This document shows, one piece after another, positions 11,314-23,792 of a DNA stretch of 64,000 nucleotides (within the stretch, counting starts at the first letter, position 1; each line of letters starts with the position of its first letter). A model generated the notes under the pieces. That model made no database searches. It was not told the origin of the DNA and saw nothing but the letters and a program-made list of their open reading frames with translations. This DNA comes from Lepidonotus clava (Eukaryota; Annelida; Polychaeta; Phyllodocida; Polynoidae). The stretch spans positions 29,819,659-29,883,658 of the forward strand of contig OW387140.1 in assembly GCA_936440205.1 (NCBI GenBank), given 5' to 3'. The translations under genes were made by a program, and so were the position numbers.

Positions 11314-14300
11314 AAAAGAAAAAAAACACATGATAAATAACCATGATCATTTTGCGACATTGAAGTTTGTAACATATCTAGCGTTCTTTAAATTAACACG
11401 TAAACGGAATATCGTGACAAACTCATTACGACGTGAGTATAAAGTGTACAAACTGTGGACAATCTTCTCATTGAAACAGAGACAAGAAGGACATATGTGA
11501 ACTGGTTCTGTGTGCTCTGAAAACAGGAAGGAACAAAACCTCCTCTGATGAACGGTTCTTGTAATAGTTAAAGACTTTTATTTTAAAAACATTTGGAGGG
11601 TTCCTTAACAAACTTACCGTGCAACTAGCACCATGCAATAGTGCATTCGGCGACAGTTTGGAAGATAAAAACTGAACTAGAAGAAACCACAGGAATAATA
11701 ACGAAAAGACAATCATGAACTGTCAAAATTGTTACATGATTATTGTTAAAATGTCTTTTGGTACACGCTTGTTCACAATGCAGGGTAAGTGCTTTTTATT
11801 GCTGAATTGGATTGATGACGCTATAATGGAAAAACTCATTAGATAACTCTTATTCTAACACCATGGCAGTGAGTCGCCGATTACAAAAACTAGGGTGACA
11901 AAGTAAGGGAAGATAAGAGCGGAGCGCTCTTGAGTAGGCCAGGTCTACACGTATCTATAGACCTCACAGGGTAAGTTTCATATTACACGACTGTGCTCGG
12001 CTTAGTGTGATATTCTAAATTCTACTTCTTATGTATGTGTCAAACACTGCAATTTTTAGGGGGAAGACCACCTTCTAGTTTGCAACTAGAGGGTAAGCGG
12101 TATATCTTCTACTGAAGTATAGGTCATGCTACCGCACCCCGTATGGTCAGTGACACCCTTTTGGGAGTCCGTCTTCTCAAAGAATTCTGTCGCATTAAAT
12201 CCGCGACTAGCAGGGGATGGTACCTTTACCTTTGCTATTCATACTACTACTTGAGAAACGACTCCGTATTGTGCGAAATCGGCACAGTACTAATGAGCCA
12301 TTCGTTAAGAATGCAAGCGTCATCTATCTTTTTTGTCCCCATTGTAATAGATCGCGGGAGATATGGTGTTATCTAATGGTTGCGGTATCACCAAAATAAC
12401 CTCCTCATTTCGCGACGGGACAGTACGGGTTGCTCTAACACTCAGCGAAAGTAACTCCTGCAGATTACATGTGTTCACACAGACATCTTCAAAAATGACC
12501 CTGACGTGAGTAGAGTTGGAGTTGAATAATGATGTTATTAATGTGTCGAAAGTTTACCATTGGGTATTCGACCCGGGTAAAATTACAAGAAAAATAGGAA
12601 TTATAGAGTTTAGTGAGTAGCCACTCAGTTCACAAAGTGCTGATCGGGTTTTGCTAACTATACATAATTCGTATATAATTATGTAATCTATAATTTCGTT
12701 TAAAAACCTGCCAAAAGGGGTACAGAGACCTCGGTTGGTTGGTTCTACTGATTATGCCTATAGGGGCAGAAGGTAGAAAAAAGATTTCGGGAGCAGGATT
12801 GCTCCGAACACAAAATAATCAATGGTTGGAAAAACATCTTTGTGAAGCTCATCGGCAGGCTGTGAACTGAGTGAGTGAACAATTAGTATGTTACGTAGTA
12901 GTGAAGTCAGCTTCCTACTACACCTAGTCAACGCAGAACAATGTGAGTCAACTTTGGTGGACGCTCTCGGAAGCTGGGGTCCGTTATGCGCCACACCACC
13001 TATAATTCTTCCTAGGGGAGGTACCTTGCCAGAAAATAGTACTCTTCAAAACTATAGGCGAGGACCTCAAACAAAAGGGGGGAAGAGTTTATTTCAGTTG
13101 CTGATGGTGATCAGTTGGTTGGAGTAGCTCTAAACATGTTGCATGTTAAATGTTGTGTTGAGAACAATTATGTTTGCTACTGTAAAAACAAGTTTTGAGG
13201 GATTCTCATCTCGGGATCTACACTTACTTGATTGTCATCTTGTATTATGGGAGGTAGACTGTAGCACTGTGGTAGTAGTGCAGGTCTTTCCATCAAAAAT
13301 GATAATTGCATGGCGAATCCTCTAAAAGGAAAAGGGATAGGCTGGTGGAAGTATAGCACTAGTCCTTTCTTGTCATCCTAAAAAGCCATAGCAACAGGTC
13401 GATTCTTAGGGACCTGGGGCCAAAACACTTGTTACAGTAAGGCTTCTGTACAATACATATCATCACCATTTGCAAAACTTACCAAAAACACGCCTCTTAT
13501 GCCGGCTTAGCCCCGACCGGTGAACAGACGATGTTCCTAATATCGGCATTGTTGTCTTGAACATCTCTCCTTCAGCCTGTTGCTGGACTAGCAGATGCTG
13601 CATCAACGCCCCGCGGCCCAGGAATGCTGGTTGGAAATTCCAATCAGGTTAAATATGTCCATGCCACTGTCCATGTCTCTGTGACGCAGGTAAGCGTCCA
13701 GATATCTCACTGTCACTGCTTGTGTCCCATGTGGATAAAGACATGTGCTTGATTTTGGAAAGGTGCCTTGTAGAAATAGGTATTTGAGGATATGTGTAGT
13801 GAGATCCTAGAGTCTTCCTAGAACATTGCAGTTGTAAAACTTGTTGAAATATTGTGTTGTATGTACTGTTCCAGTTTTGGACAGTAACATAACGAAACCC
13901 AAGTGAAAACCATCAATGGTTTGTCATCTAATCATTAGACTGGTCCACCTTTGGAAACCATGTCCATTTTGAACATCATTCTCGATGAAGTAAATCATCT
14001 TGTTCAATCCACCATAAGCGAAAGCTGTCATCCGTAGACTCATTGTCACGTCTACGTCACCAACGCTTGCTTCTAAGGATTCTTGTCCCGGAGGTCTAGT
14101 TCTTGAGTTTCAATGGTAGTGGTGAGCATTTAGTACTCACATATACGTCCATCGAGACAGTTTGCATCGCATAAACCGACTCCTATCTTGACACACTCCA
14201 TTGGTAGCTTGACTAGAGGTGCGCCGCTTGGCGAGCGTATCAACGATGCGTGGTGATCTGGGTTGAGTGGTTCCAGCTGGCCGTTAACAACCGGGCCATT

Positions 14301-14609
14301 TGACCTAAATCAAAATAATGCGAGTCAGGAATCTTTTGCTGCTATCCTTTACATAGGGCATGACCTGGTTCCATACATGCTGGGTCCCACTACTTGGTAG
14401 GTAACAAAAATGGTCTTCTGCTTTTGTGCGAAGTCTATTACCTGTCATTGTCAATGGAAGTCAGAAATCCTCCTCTGTCATCTTCCACTTTTGACTTGAC
14501 CATTAATATGGGAACTTATTGACACTTCAGTCTTTTCATGTTCTTTGTTCATCCTCATTTAATGAAGTGTTCCTGCCTAGTTGAAAAGGCACGTCCCATG
14601 GTCATTAAT

Positions 14610-14770
14610 CAATGACGGTGGTTGAAAAACTTACCACTCTCCATTTGATGAAGGCATTTTGTTCGTCCTTCACAATGGAGATCGGAGCAATGCTCTTTGA
14701 GCGGACAATGTCCTGCCGGTGGAATTCCTTGAGAATGTGGCTTGATCATCCAAAGAGCTCTGTACGCGTT
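14610..14770 (-). mobile_element. Possible decayed gypsy-type RT relic
   Basis: Read on the minus strand, a short stretch gives ILKEFHRQDIVRSKSIAPIS followed by IVKDEQ, which resembles the start of gypsy reverse transcriptases (helix, then DIVxPSxSPxASPIVxVKKKDG). The surrounding 13.5-14.9 kb has no open frame. An old fossil fragment if real; weak evidence. Confidence 0.3.
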
Positions 14771-16735
14771 ACCGTATATCAGGCAGTAGTTTTCACAGTC
14801 GACTATTCGCCTTGTCCTTGCGTTGTAATGATCTGGTGATCATTCACGTTCATCCGCATTACGAGTTCTTTCCCAGTCATTTTTGAGACGATACTACCCT
14901 CTCTGTTCATTTTGGGTTAAAATGGTGCATGTAATTTGTGTGCTAAGCTGTGGTGCAATTAATTGCATATTTGTTAGACTAGGCTACGTACTAGTCATTC
15001 CTAATCGTTTCATGTGTGGGATAAAGAAACGAAATAATAAGAAAACCAACTATGAGTAATGTGAGTCTTGATAGACGGGTTTATCAAGTTGTCAACCTAT
15101 TTGGTAAAGGATAAGACATATCAAATTAAGTAAGACTACAATATTTTGGAAAAAAACGTCCGAAGTAATCAACCTCCACGAGTGTGGTACTTAGCTTCTG
15201 TTGTAAATGAAAGGACAAACTAACAATGAAAATGGGATCTCTCTTTATTAGACCTTCACCGACCTGTCAACTGGATAAGTAGAAACTCCTTGAATTGGTA
15301 ACACTGGTGAATTAATGATACCGGTCTTTAAAGGTAGACAATTGAATACTCTTATATGGTACATGGTATTAATGTCACTGGTACTGGTGTATATGTGTAT
15401 ACAACCTGTTGACTAATTGAGTACCACAAATTGGGGAGATCCAAAACCCTTAGATTTGCTAATTGAACAAAATCAAATATCTATGTATGATGGATTCCAT
15501 TGTAATAAACAAACTGAAACATCTTATTGTATGCTGGATACCATTGTACACGAAGATTTTAAAATTGTTATTAAAATTTTAGTGACAAGAAACCTCAAAG
15601 GTATGACACTAATCAAGGACCGATCACCATCATATCTATCCTCGAACTTAGCCGCCGTCGACTGTACTGACGCGGGTGGCCAGTCCATGTTTGGGCATTA
15701 AGGCATGAGCTTTAGACGCACACGCGTAAGCCGTGTTTCACTTTGTTAATGGTGAAATAGGAGAGGAGTCATGGTGTGACATACCACTCTAAAAGAGCGG
15801 GTTCCGCTTGTAGTCAGTCAGAGTTGGCTGTAACGCTGTGTGAGTAACATCCAGGGAAGGTTGGACCTTTAACCTGCAGTCTTGGTTCTGGAGAGAGGCA
15901 TGGAAATCGTGTAAGAGCGCGGGAGCGTTGACTGAATGTGTTTGAGGGGATTCTTACCTCGGGACTGATCATGGTCAATCGAGTTCTTGTCATAAAACGA
16001 CTATACACTGGATAATAAACAAACAATATCCTTTCACCCGAGTGTTCATGTCTTACATGATGTGGGAACTATAATTATGTATTGGACGACGGCAGTCAAC
16101 GAGGAGGAGACTGCGTACGGAGCTAGTTATTATCAATAAACTAAGTACAACTTTACGCACCCTATAAATAACGGATAATTAACCTCTATAGTTCAATATG
16201 TTTATCACTAAAAAGCTCAAATGGTCATCTTTCTGCCATTTAAATTAGTCAATTCTGTATCATTATGCGTGATAAACAATGATAAAAGCAGTGTGAACAA
16301 ATCTAACAAAATATTAAAAACGTTGAAATTACTCTTCCTGGTAAACATATTTTGGAAATTATCAGACCTAGGGTGCCAATGAAATGCTGCTATTTGTAAG
16401 TGTGCATACTGTAATTTTAAAAGTCTTGGAGGTCTATTGTGTGTAGGTTTCTTGTGCATGTCATTCCTACATAGTGGGAAGTAGCATGCAATTGTAGTTC
16501 ATTTGACATATTTGGTAACTCTATACACTTAAATGATTCAGTTAGGAAAGCAGTGCAAATATGATGGCATATGTCAGAAACAAATTGTTGATAAGTCTAC
16601 AATTTCACAATTATAGACTCCTGAAATCTGGCGTAATATTCTAATGTGAAAATAACTATTTCTACAGGCCTTAATCACCTGCCTTAATCTCATAGAATGT
16701 CTTCTTTTGCTTTGTCTTGTTATGGACAAACTAGA

Positions 16736-16741
16736 TTTATT
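16736..16741 (-). other. Candidate polyadenylation signal of the class C GPCR gene
   Basis: TTTATT on the plus strand reads AATAAA on the minus strand, about 290 bases after the GPCR stop codon. It lies beyond the duplicated 3' fragment, so that fragment would be carried in the 3' UTR. Confidence 0.35.
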
Positions 16742-16805
16742 TTTCGTTCTTAACCACAAAAGAAATTTGTGAGTTCCTTGAGAATGGTAGAAGTGAGTTT
16801 GAGTC

Positions 16806-16979
16806 CCTGAAAATTATTTGCAGGTCAGGTACTGGCTTCCCCAATAGAGCTCTTTGAGGCCCTAGCATTGTAGTCATCTGTTTCCACAAAACTTACAGCA
16901 TATATCTTGGGAACAAACAAACTGTGGTAAGTGTTCCATTGATAATAAGACAGGCAGCCAATAAAACTAAATAGTTCTA
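16806..16979 (-). pseudogene. Tandem duplicate of the 3' end of the GPCR gene
   Basis: This stretch matches about 170 bases at the end of the GPCR's last exon (17040-17208): the TM7 region and the tail. Its reading frame still gives YAVSFVETDDYNARASKSSI where the parent gives YAVTFVETGDYNARAGESSI. A 4-base deletion relative to the parent just before the VPK motif puts the TM7 part and the tail in different frames, so it is not a usable copy of both. It has no coding exons of its own upstream and sits immediately downstream of the parent stop, so it is best read as a local duplication now in the 3' UTR or flank. Confidence 0.75.
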
Positions 16980-17029
16980 GATTTGAAAACATACAAAATA
17001 TGAATTCCTTCAAAATGGTATTTCCAAGC

Positions 17030-20000
17030 TTAATTCCCTGCAATATTTCCAGATTGAACACTGGTATCCCCAATAGAGCTCTCTCCAGCCCTTGCATTGT
17101 AGTCTCCAGTTTCCACAAAAGTTACGGCATACATCTTAGGAACAAACAAACAAATTATGGTAAGTGTACCATTGATAATGAGACAGGCAGCTAGTAAAAC
17201 CACCCGATACACTGCATAAAATGTGGTAAAATATGTTGGTAGGAAAACTAACCACAGAAACATGGTTGTTGAAACAGAGACAAATATGTACCATGACTCA
17301 TTAAAATTTTCAGGGAGTTTTCTTGTTAGAAACCCAAAAAGCATACAAGCAAGTAATATGATTAAGTTCACTGCCACTGGGGGTAAGAGACCACTTATTG
17401 GCAAGTCACAGAAGGTCTCTACATGTTTCACTGTACGGACTGGCATGTTTTTGTTGACTACAGGTGGCGCAATAATAGCAGATGCAATTGCAGCTATCAT
17501 CTGCAAAAAGAAAAATGTCTGAACATAACTATAAGGTTAGATATTGAATTCAAGCATTCATGCAACAGTATTTCTGTTATTTTAAGAATACCAGTAATTT
17601 GGAATTAAAGGTACTAGGTCATGTTTGGGATGATTTTTAATGACCAACATTATACCTAAGATAATTAGGTCAGGTAACAAATATGCCACAGCAATCAATA
17701 ATTTTATTTTTCACCATTTGTGAAAAGAGCTATTGCATAAAGAAGAAAATCATCCTTTGCCATGGACTAAGATGGAAAAAAACCCCTAAATTTTCATACT
17801 TGTGAAAACAACCAAGAATATACTAATCAAACTCAGTTTTATTTACTGTATAGATAGCAAAGTAAAATTGACTTAAATCATTTCAACATTTACCATTTCT
17901 GTGAAAACTTACAATTTGGAGTGTTGAAAAATGTAGCTGAGCATCTACATTAGAATAATATTATGGGAATTTGGTCTGGTATCATTTGAATTAAAAGGAA
18001 AATTGTCAATTAAGTTTGTCTTATACATTCATTTCATTTGGATATACCAACTCCCAAAATGCACATAATTATGATCAGTTAGTTCTTTGAGAACCCAGTG
18101 GGTGATATCTTGGTGAACAACATCTAGTATCTTTAAAGGGAGGGGCCAGTGACCAAAAGTTAGTATGCTGTAGTCATCCTTACCATCCAGGGAATAACCA
18201 TACCAAATTTTATGCTTTTATCTCTAATAGCTTTTATTTTATGCACATTTTTCTGTATCAAATTTTATTTCTCTGCCTGCATCTGACAATGCCTGCATGC
18301 AGCATTTATCTGTTTGTGACATCACAAGCAGAACAGTTGAACAATTTTAAAACTGGGAAAAAAGGCAATAAGAAATTTATTAAATGTTCTTTATAAGTCT
18401 AAAAGAGATTGAAAACACAAAATTAATTGATTTATAAAAGAAAATACTAAATAAAATAATTTTTATAGAATTTAGAAATTTAAAATTTAAATATAACTGT
18501 CATTTGTGTGACGTCACACACAGACGTCCTGTGTCAGGAGTACAGAGGAATCAAAGTGTCATCTGATATTTAGACAATTTTTTCTGTGTAAGATATTAAT
18601 TTATAGTTATATAATTGTTTTGTACTCATATCTGGGCATTATATCTACAGTATAAGATGATAATTATATAAAATTAAAATTTCACTGGCCCCTCTCTTTA
18701 AGGAGAAAAATTATCTGCCAAGAAATTGAATAGCATGACATAATTTTCTAATTTGAATTCATAAAAACACACCCTTAGGCGTTTTTTGATCTGTTAATGT
18801 ATATCACAGTTAAAGCAAACCACAACGCAAATCAGTTATATATTGTCAAATAAAATTTTCAGTGAACTTTGTTTGTTGACAAACCATGTATGATCATGTG
18901 TCATCTGATAACAGAATGGTATGCAAAATTCTATTCAAAAACAGATTTAGACTGTCATGAATACTCATTTTCTGACTTGTTTTGGTCTGTTGTGTGGTCC
19001 ACACAAATACCTAGATTGTTTACCCAAAAACTGATGACATCATCAAAATGTCATTTCCGGAATCCCCCCTGCATTTTCACTCTGCTAGCAAAGTCTCTAA
19101 TGAGTATTATTTTGGGTGGAGAATGATGTGGGAATTGAGAGGAGGCAAACATGGATGAGCCTGGCTCAGTACAGAAAGGAAAGGGGAGGAATTGACCTAT
19201 TGACCCTGAGGATGACATCACTGATTATGGGGCAGTTGGGTCACGTGGGGGGATTCCCCAACAAGTTGATTGCAGACCAGAAAACAAAAACAAACAGATC
19301 CTCTTTCCAAGGATAATAATTATCGACTTCTAGCCACCAATATCTGATTTTAACTGGCAATATGATTTATATGAATGTAGTTGAAGATGTCAGGATCGAT
19401 TTTGAAAATTTAAAAAATTTACTAAATTTTGATAATTTTGCATTGTGGTTTGCTTTAAGATGAAAGGTATTGTTACTACCTACCTGTAATGTAACCAATA
19501 TGAGAGTAAACCACATTTGGGCTCTGTTACTGATGAACACTGGCCTAGCGTTGCTTTTTTTTCCTGCCTGAAATATACGATGGACTCTGTTGGTTTTAAC
19601 CAGTAGTGGAGAGTAGATGATTGCAACTGAGACACCAAATCCTAGACGGCTCAAAACACATGTCAGATTTCCAGGTGGAGAGATGATTGCCAATGCACTA
19701 AGAAAAGCCAGTAGGCACCCAGTAAGGATGAATAGGCTGAGACCACGACTGGAGGCTTTTACAAGTTGGTTTGACCAATACTTGAAAATCCAGAAATAAC
19801 TAAACAAACATAGTGAAATTCCCATGACTATGGTAACAAGGAGAATGATGATGGGAATGTCATTCCATGTTAGGTAATCTTCTGGAATTGGTTCACATTC
19901 CCTTTGTGTCAGGGCATCTGGCCAAAAGAATTCTGGGCATAGTGTACAACCGGATGCATTTGTGGTCAAGATTTCATTCTCTCTGCATAAGCGGCACTCC

Positions 20001-21589
20001 CAGCAACAAATCAGTTCCAACCTCACAGCATATTCTTTTTCTTTGCATGGCTTACTACATACTGATTCCGGGATACCATTATTCATTCCACTTTGTTTGA
20101 AAATACGCCAGTTGATATCATCATAGAAGACATCAAATGTATCTGTTAACTGGTCCCAGTAAGCAATTGGCTTGAATGTTATTTCTGCATCATGAAAGAA
20201 CTGTGTCAGCACATATTTGCCAGGCACATCTCCTTCCTCATTAAAAGCAATGGGCCCTGCCACCCCCTCATATGTAACATTTTTAAGATATCTGAGATAG
20301 GTTGGTCCTTGAATGCAACTGCTCAAAAGGGCTTTGTCTTTGAAGGCATTGGGACAGATTGAGGAAATCAGACTTTGGAGGCCATAGGCATGTCCATAGA
20401 CTGCATCAATGAATAAAGAGGTGTAACTACTTATAGGAAAAACATTGTTGTTATTCTCATTAATCATTTGGCATGAACTAGCTTGCCCTTTTTTTTCAGG
20501 GACCCAGGTGCAATTGTATGTCTCCTCCCAGTAGCGTTTCATCCAAAAACTACCATCTTCTACAGGTTGCAATGAGTTGTAGTAGGAATCAAATGCTGGA
20601 ACTGGTTTGGTATAAAAGCCAACAACAAAAGCTCCATCAGCACCAGGACCATTATTTCTTCCATACATATAATCTCCAGATATCCATAAAAAGACACCTT
20701 TAAACCTACCATGTGCTACTTTTTTAAAGAGCATGTCTTGGTGATTTTCATTCAAAAATATGATTACTGCCCTTGCTTTTCTGTATCCCAGTAGCATATC
20801 TAATATATCAATCATTCCTGCTTCAGTAATTAGTGTTGGTACCATTTGAAATACTTGAATACAGATTCCCTTTTCCTTGGCTTCATTTGCTATTCTTTTC
20901 CCAGCATTTTCTCCATAGCTTCCCTCAGAGTAGAGAATCGAGGCATAGGTCCAGTTCATTATCCCTAGGAAGTCAATAATGGCTCCTACTTGATATCTGT
21001 CAGGTGGGACAACCCTCAAAGCATACTCAAATCTGGATTTATCACTTAGTTCATCACTGCTTGCTTGACATCCTATGATTGGAATATGAAAGACCCCTAG
21101 CAAACTGGCAGCTAGAACAGCCTCTCTACTGGATGTAGGACCTATTGCACCAACAACATGGAATTTTCTCTGTGAATCTTGATTCTGACCATCACATTGT
21201 GGCTTCCGCCCCCAAACAGTTTTAGTGCTGCAGGAATCTGGAATAACATACAGTGTTTGGGCCAGGGCTGCAAGGTCTCTCAGACAAGTATTCAATACAA
21301 CAAAGCCAAGTGTGATATTGGGAAGAAAATCTTGCCTTATATTTATCTGTTTAACAGCCCACACTGCAGCCTCTGTACAACTAAGATAAAAATCATGAAT
21401 TTCATCAGTGCACAGACTTTGGCCCTTGTTGGCAGGCTTTGTGGTAGTACTCAGTATAGCCAGGTTTATGTCTCCTTCTTGCCCATAGCATGTTGTGGGA
21501 AAGTTGGGTATCAGTGGTTCAGATACTGTCAGATGTGTTAGTAGGATTAAAAATGGTATTGCTAGTGTCATTACTTTCAGGGAAGCCAT
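17030..21589 (-). CDS. Metabotropic-glutamate-receptor-like class C GPCR
   Basis: Plasma-membrane receptor of the class C family. Two coding exons: 21589-19484 (702 codons) and 17500-17030 (156 codons plus stop), total 858 aa. The donor CAG|GTAGGT and the acceptor TTTTTGCAG|ATG give a phase-0 join inside TM4. Domains: signal peptide 1-23; Venus-flytrap ligand domain about 40-500; nine-cysteine linker about 511-566 (CSKPCKEKEY to the EPIPEDYLTW hinge); seven membrane helices from 576. TM6-TM7 carry NFNESWYIFV and FVPKMYAV, close to the mGluR NFNEAK and MPKVY motifs. By eye, residues that hold glutamate in mGluRs are largely kept: Ser153/154, Ser177 (Thr in mGluRs), Asp197 in RVVPPDRYQ, Tyr225, Asp306. 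This suggests an amino-acid ligand, but the tail after TM7 is short (about 25 aa), so mGluR tail-binding partners may not apply. A possible 5' UTR intron acceptor lies just upstream of the start, at 21615-21616. Confidence 0.85.
17501..19483 (-). other. Intron of the GPCR gene
   Basis: A 1983-bp intron with consensus borders. It is AT-rich non-coding sequence except for the inverted-repeat element at 18133-18701. Short plus-strand ORFs around 18869-19316 have no recognisable content. Confidence 0.7.
18133..18701. mobile_element. MITE with TTAA-flanked inverted termini
   Basis: The left end TTAAAGGGAGGGGCCAGTGA and the right end, read in reverse, TTAAAGAGAGGGGCCAGTGA differ at one position and enclose about 530 bp of AT-rich non-coding sequence. 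TTAA at both borders fits the target site of piggyBac-type transposases, but no transposase is encoded, so it would be a non-autonomous copy. Internal short palindromes include GTGTGACGTCACAC near 18510. Confidence 0.65.
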
Positions 21590-22225
21590 TCTGGAGTAAT
21601 TGGTTACTGGGAACCTGCAAAATATAATGATGAGAAAAAAATATTACTATTCACATGGATCTTTAGGCATTGTGTGATGTATAAAAATACATAATTAGAA
21701 CACAATCATGTGAGATCACTCAGTAATAAAAATGCTCAAAATAGATAAGAGCTGAGTAAATTAACCCCTTCTACCCCATAAGGCCATATTTGGCCACCAC
21801 AAGGCTGTTACCCCTAAATTGGAACCTAATGTTACGGTTATTTTCTAATTGCAAAATGAGTATTTAACCTACAGTCGAAGTACACATATCTAAGTACAGG
21901 ACATCATGCCCAATTTAGGGCAAATATGGCAAAACCTCGAAATCACCCTCTCAATTGCAATGATCAAGGAAAAAAATCATAAATTGATGACAATTCACTT
22001 AAAATCAAATTTTAAGAAAATCAGAAATTTGAATGATAATTAAAAGGGTAATCGATGTTCAAAAATTCGGGCACATATGCACCCCCTAGTGACAAAAATG
22101 AAATGTCTCAAAATTGAGAAATTTCTCATTTAACATTAGTAGGGTTTGAATTTGAAATAAATTGAATAGATATTGGTTGTTTATATACAAAATTTAGGAG
22201 AATAGAAAAAATAACATATTAAGTA
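21590..22225. other. Upstream flank of the GPCR gene
   Basis: AT-rich, no ORF of note. The part next to the gene (21590-21620) includes a possible 3' splice site for a 5' UTR intron. The rest looks like neutral or repeat-derived sequence. Confidence 0.4.
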
Positions 22226-22382
22226 GATACTGACCGGGGCGTGATCCCGCGTGCCGTATTTAGGCGAGGGGTCTGGTGATCCCAGTGGCTGCTCGAGGGC
22301 CATCAGGCCCGAGAGCAGCCACTGGGATCACCAGACCGGAGACGAAATGCAGCGCAGCGGGATGACGACCAAGGTCAGTATC
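22226..22382. mobile_element. Foldback (long hairpin) element
   Basis: Ends are exact inverted repeats (GATACTGACC at 22226-22235 and GGTCAGTATC at 22373-22382). The centre folds again: 22271-22299 pairs with 22308-22336 with only about two mismatches, leaving an 8-base loop. No coding capacity. A MITE or foldback-type element; I see no clear target-site duplication. Confidence 0.65.
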
Positions 22383-22504
22383 AAATTTATTTCACCCCCT
22401 AACACATTATTGAACATTGACCATTATTGTGCGATAATTGTGCGTTGTATGGGGGTTATTGTGCGAATTGTCGTCTGCTGCAGACCTCAGTGAGATGCGT
22501 GGGA

Positions 22505-22730
22505 GCATTCTGTCCCGGCTCTCGCCTGGGCCGCGCGCTGCAGGGGGCCTCAGGGAGAATGCCTGTGCCTCTGGAGCGCGGACCTGGGAGCAAGCACCTT
22601 GACCATTCTGTCCCGGCTCTCGCCAGGGCTGCGCTCTGTGTGGGGTGCCTCAGGGAGAACACCCTGCAGCCATCTGTATGCCCGGGCGTGACGTCACGCC
22701 CGGGCAATACAAACCTTGTATTGCCCGGGC
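22505..22730. repeat. GC-rich direct repeats and perfect palindromes
   Basis: Two copies of a roughly 60-base unit (22505-22564 and 22602-22668) share CATTCTGTCCCGGCTCTCGC and CCTCAGGGAGAA. They are followed by a perfect 26-base palindrome at 22680-22705, centred on TGACGTCA, and an overlapping hairpin with 15-base arms at 22698-22712 and 22716-22730 around a 3-base loop. Strongly GC-rich in AT-rich surroundings. Likely part of an unclassified mobile repeat; a small ORF here (22427-22819) looks like a composition artefact. Confidence 0.55.
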
Positions 22731-23028
22731 CGGTGCGCAGGTGTCCGTCAGTGTTAAAAGATAGACAACTTTGTATCGGGGGTGAAATAATGGATTATAT
22801 AGAAATAATCACCTATTAAATCACATTGGTTACCCCTTTTTTGGCTTTAAAAATTTGCTACAGACCTAATCCACATATTCCTAAGATTTGGTGAGGCTGT
22901 AATGGATTTTGAATGCTCTCAGATCAGTTGTATATGACTAAGTATGTATTCCCCATAGACTTCAATAGTAAAGCACATAATCTATCTTAGGCCGTCACTC
23001 AAAAATAAGCATGGTGGCATATATATAT
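22731..23028. other. Spacer left of the young gypsy element
   Basis: Non-coding, AT-rich, ending in a short ATATATAT run into which the LTR element is inserted. Confidence 0.4.
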
Positions 23029-23577
23029 TGTTACGTTTGACCGAGGTATTGCTACCAGTTGCCATTTCCAGTTCCAGTGTTGATTGCCAGCGTATTGTGA
23101 GCCAGATCTTCTCAGCAGTTGTCTAGTCGACTTAGCCTAAAGTTCGCTTAAATACTAGTAATATAAGTGATATCCAAAATACCACTAGCCAAGGATAAGC
23201 CAATCTACTATAAGATAATGTACTGTGTCGCGAAAACCATTTACTGCTAGGTTAAATAGCCTTGACTATAGCCAATATACAGCCGTGCTTAACTATAGCC
23301 AGGATAGGCTTTTCAGTGATAAGGCATTTGATGTGAACTGCTTGGAGGTTTATTGCAGACTGAACAACAGCTCCAAGGAGCTTCCTTTTATAGTAAACCC
23401 TAGGTCACATGACTTTACATAGAATGTTTCTCCGGTGGCACCGGTGGTTCCGGCGGCACCGGTGGCTCCGCTGGTTCCGGTGGCTCCGGTGGTACCGGTG
23501 GTTCCGGCGGCTCCGGTGGCTCCGGCGGTTCCGGCGGTTCCAGTGGTTCCGGCGGCTCCGGCGGCTCCGGCGGCTCT

Positions 23578-23625
<48 letters not shown>

Positions 23626-23792
23626 TGTTCCGGCGGCTGCGGCGGTTCCGGCGGCTCCGGCGGCACCGGTGGTTCCGGCGGTTCCGGCGGCTCTGGTGGT
23701 TCCGGCGGCTCCGGCGGCTCCGGTGGTTCCGGTGGTTCCGGTGGCTCCGGTGGCTCCGGTGTTACGGCAGCACCGGTGGCAATACCGTAACA
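23029..23792 (-). repeat. 3' LTR of the young gypsy element (764 bp)
   Basis: Starts TGTTACGTTTGACC and ends GGCAATACCGTAACA on the plus strand. In element orientation it has a U3 filled by a 9-bp-unit minisatellite (about 23424-23770), a CTATAAAAGG box (23384-23393) and an AATAAA roughly 30 bases on, so the repeat sits upstream of the promoter. All minisatellite frames are open, which explains several artefact ORFs here. Confidence 0.9.
23424..23770. repeat. GGYGGYTCC minisatellite in the LTR
   Basis: About 38 imperfect copies of a 9-base unit (GGCGGCTCC / GGTGGTTCC variants, with occasional GGCACC). The same array appears at about 29862-30210 and 30655-31015 in the other two LTR copies with different lengths and variant order. 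The open frames it creates (Gly/Ala/Thr, Pro-Glu or Arg/Trp repeats) are composition artefacts. Confidence 0.9.

Larger units (their letters stand above)
11314..16799. other. Intergenic stretch with decayed repeat sequence
   Basis: No ORF longer than about 100 codons with recognisable content. The first part (11314-11470) is AT-rich and could hold the lost 3' end of the gypsy fossil. Two minus-strand segments near 13180-13240 and 15930-16000 read similarly (both give a PE-RIP-N motif) and may be diverged copies of one repeat. A weak RT-like relic is listed separately. I see no tRNA or rRNA gene here. Confidence 0.4.

Noticed and set aside
22427-22819. 130-aa plus-strand frame
   Set aside because: It spans palindromes and direct repeats and has no recognised content; a GC-composition artefact.
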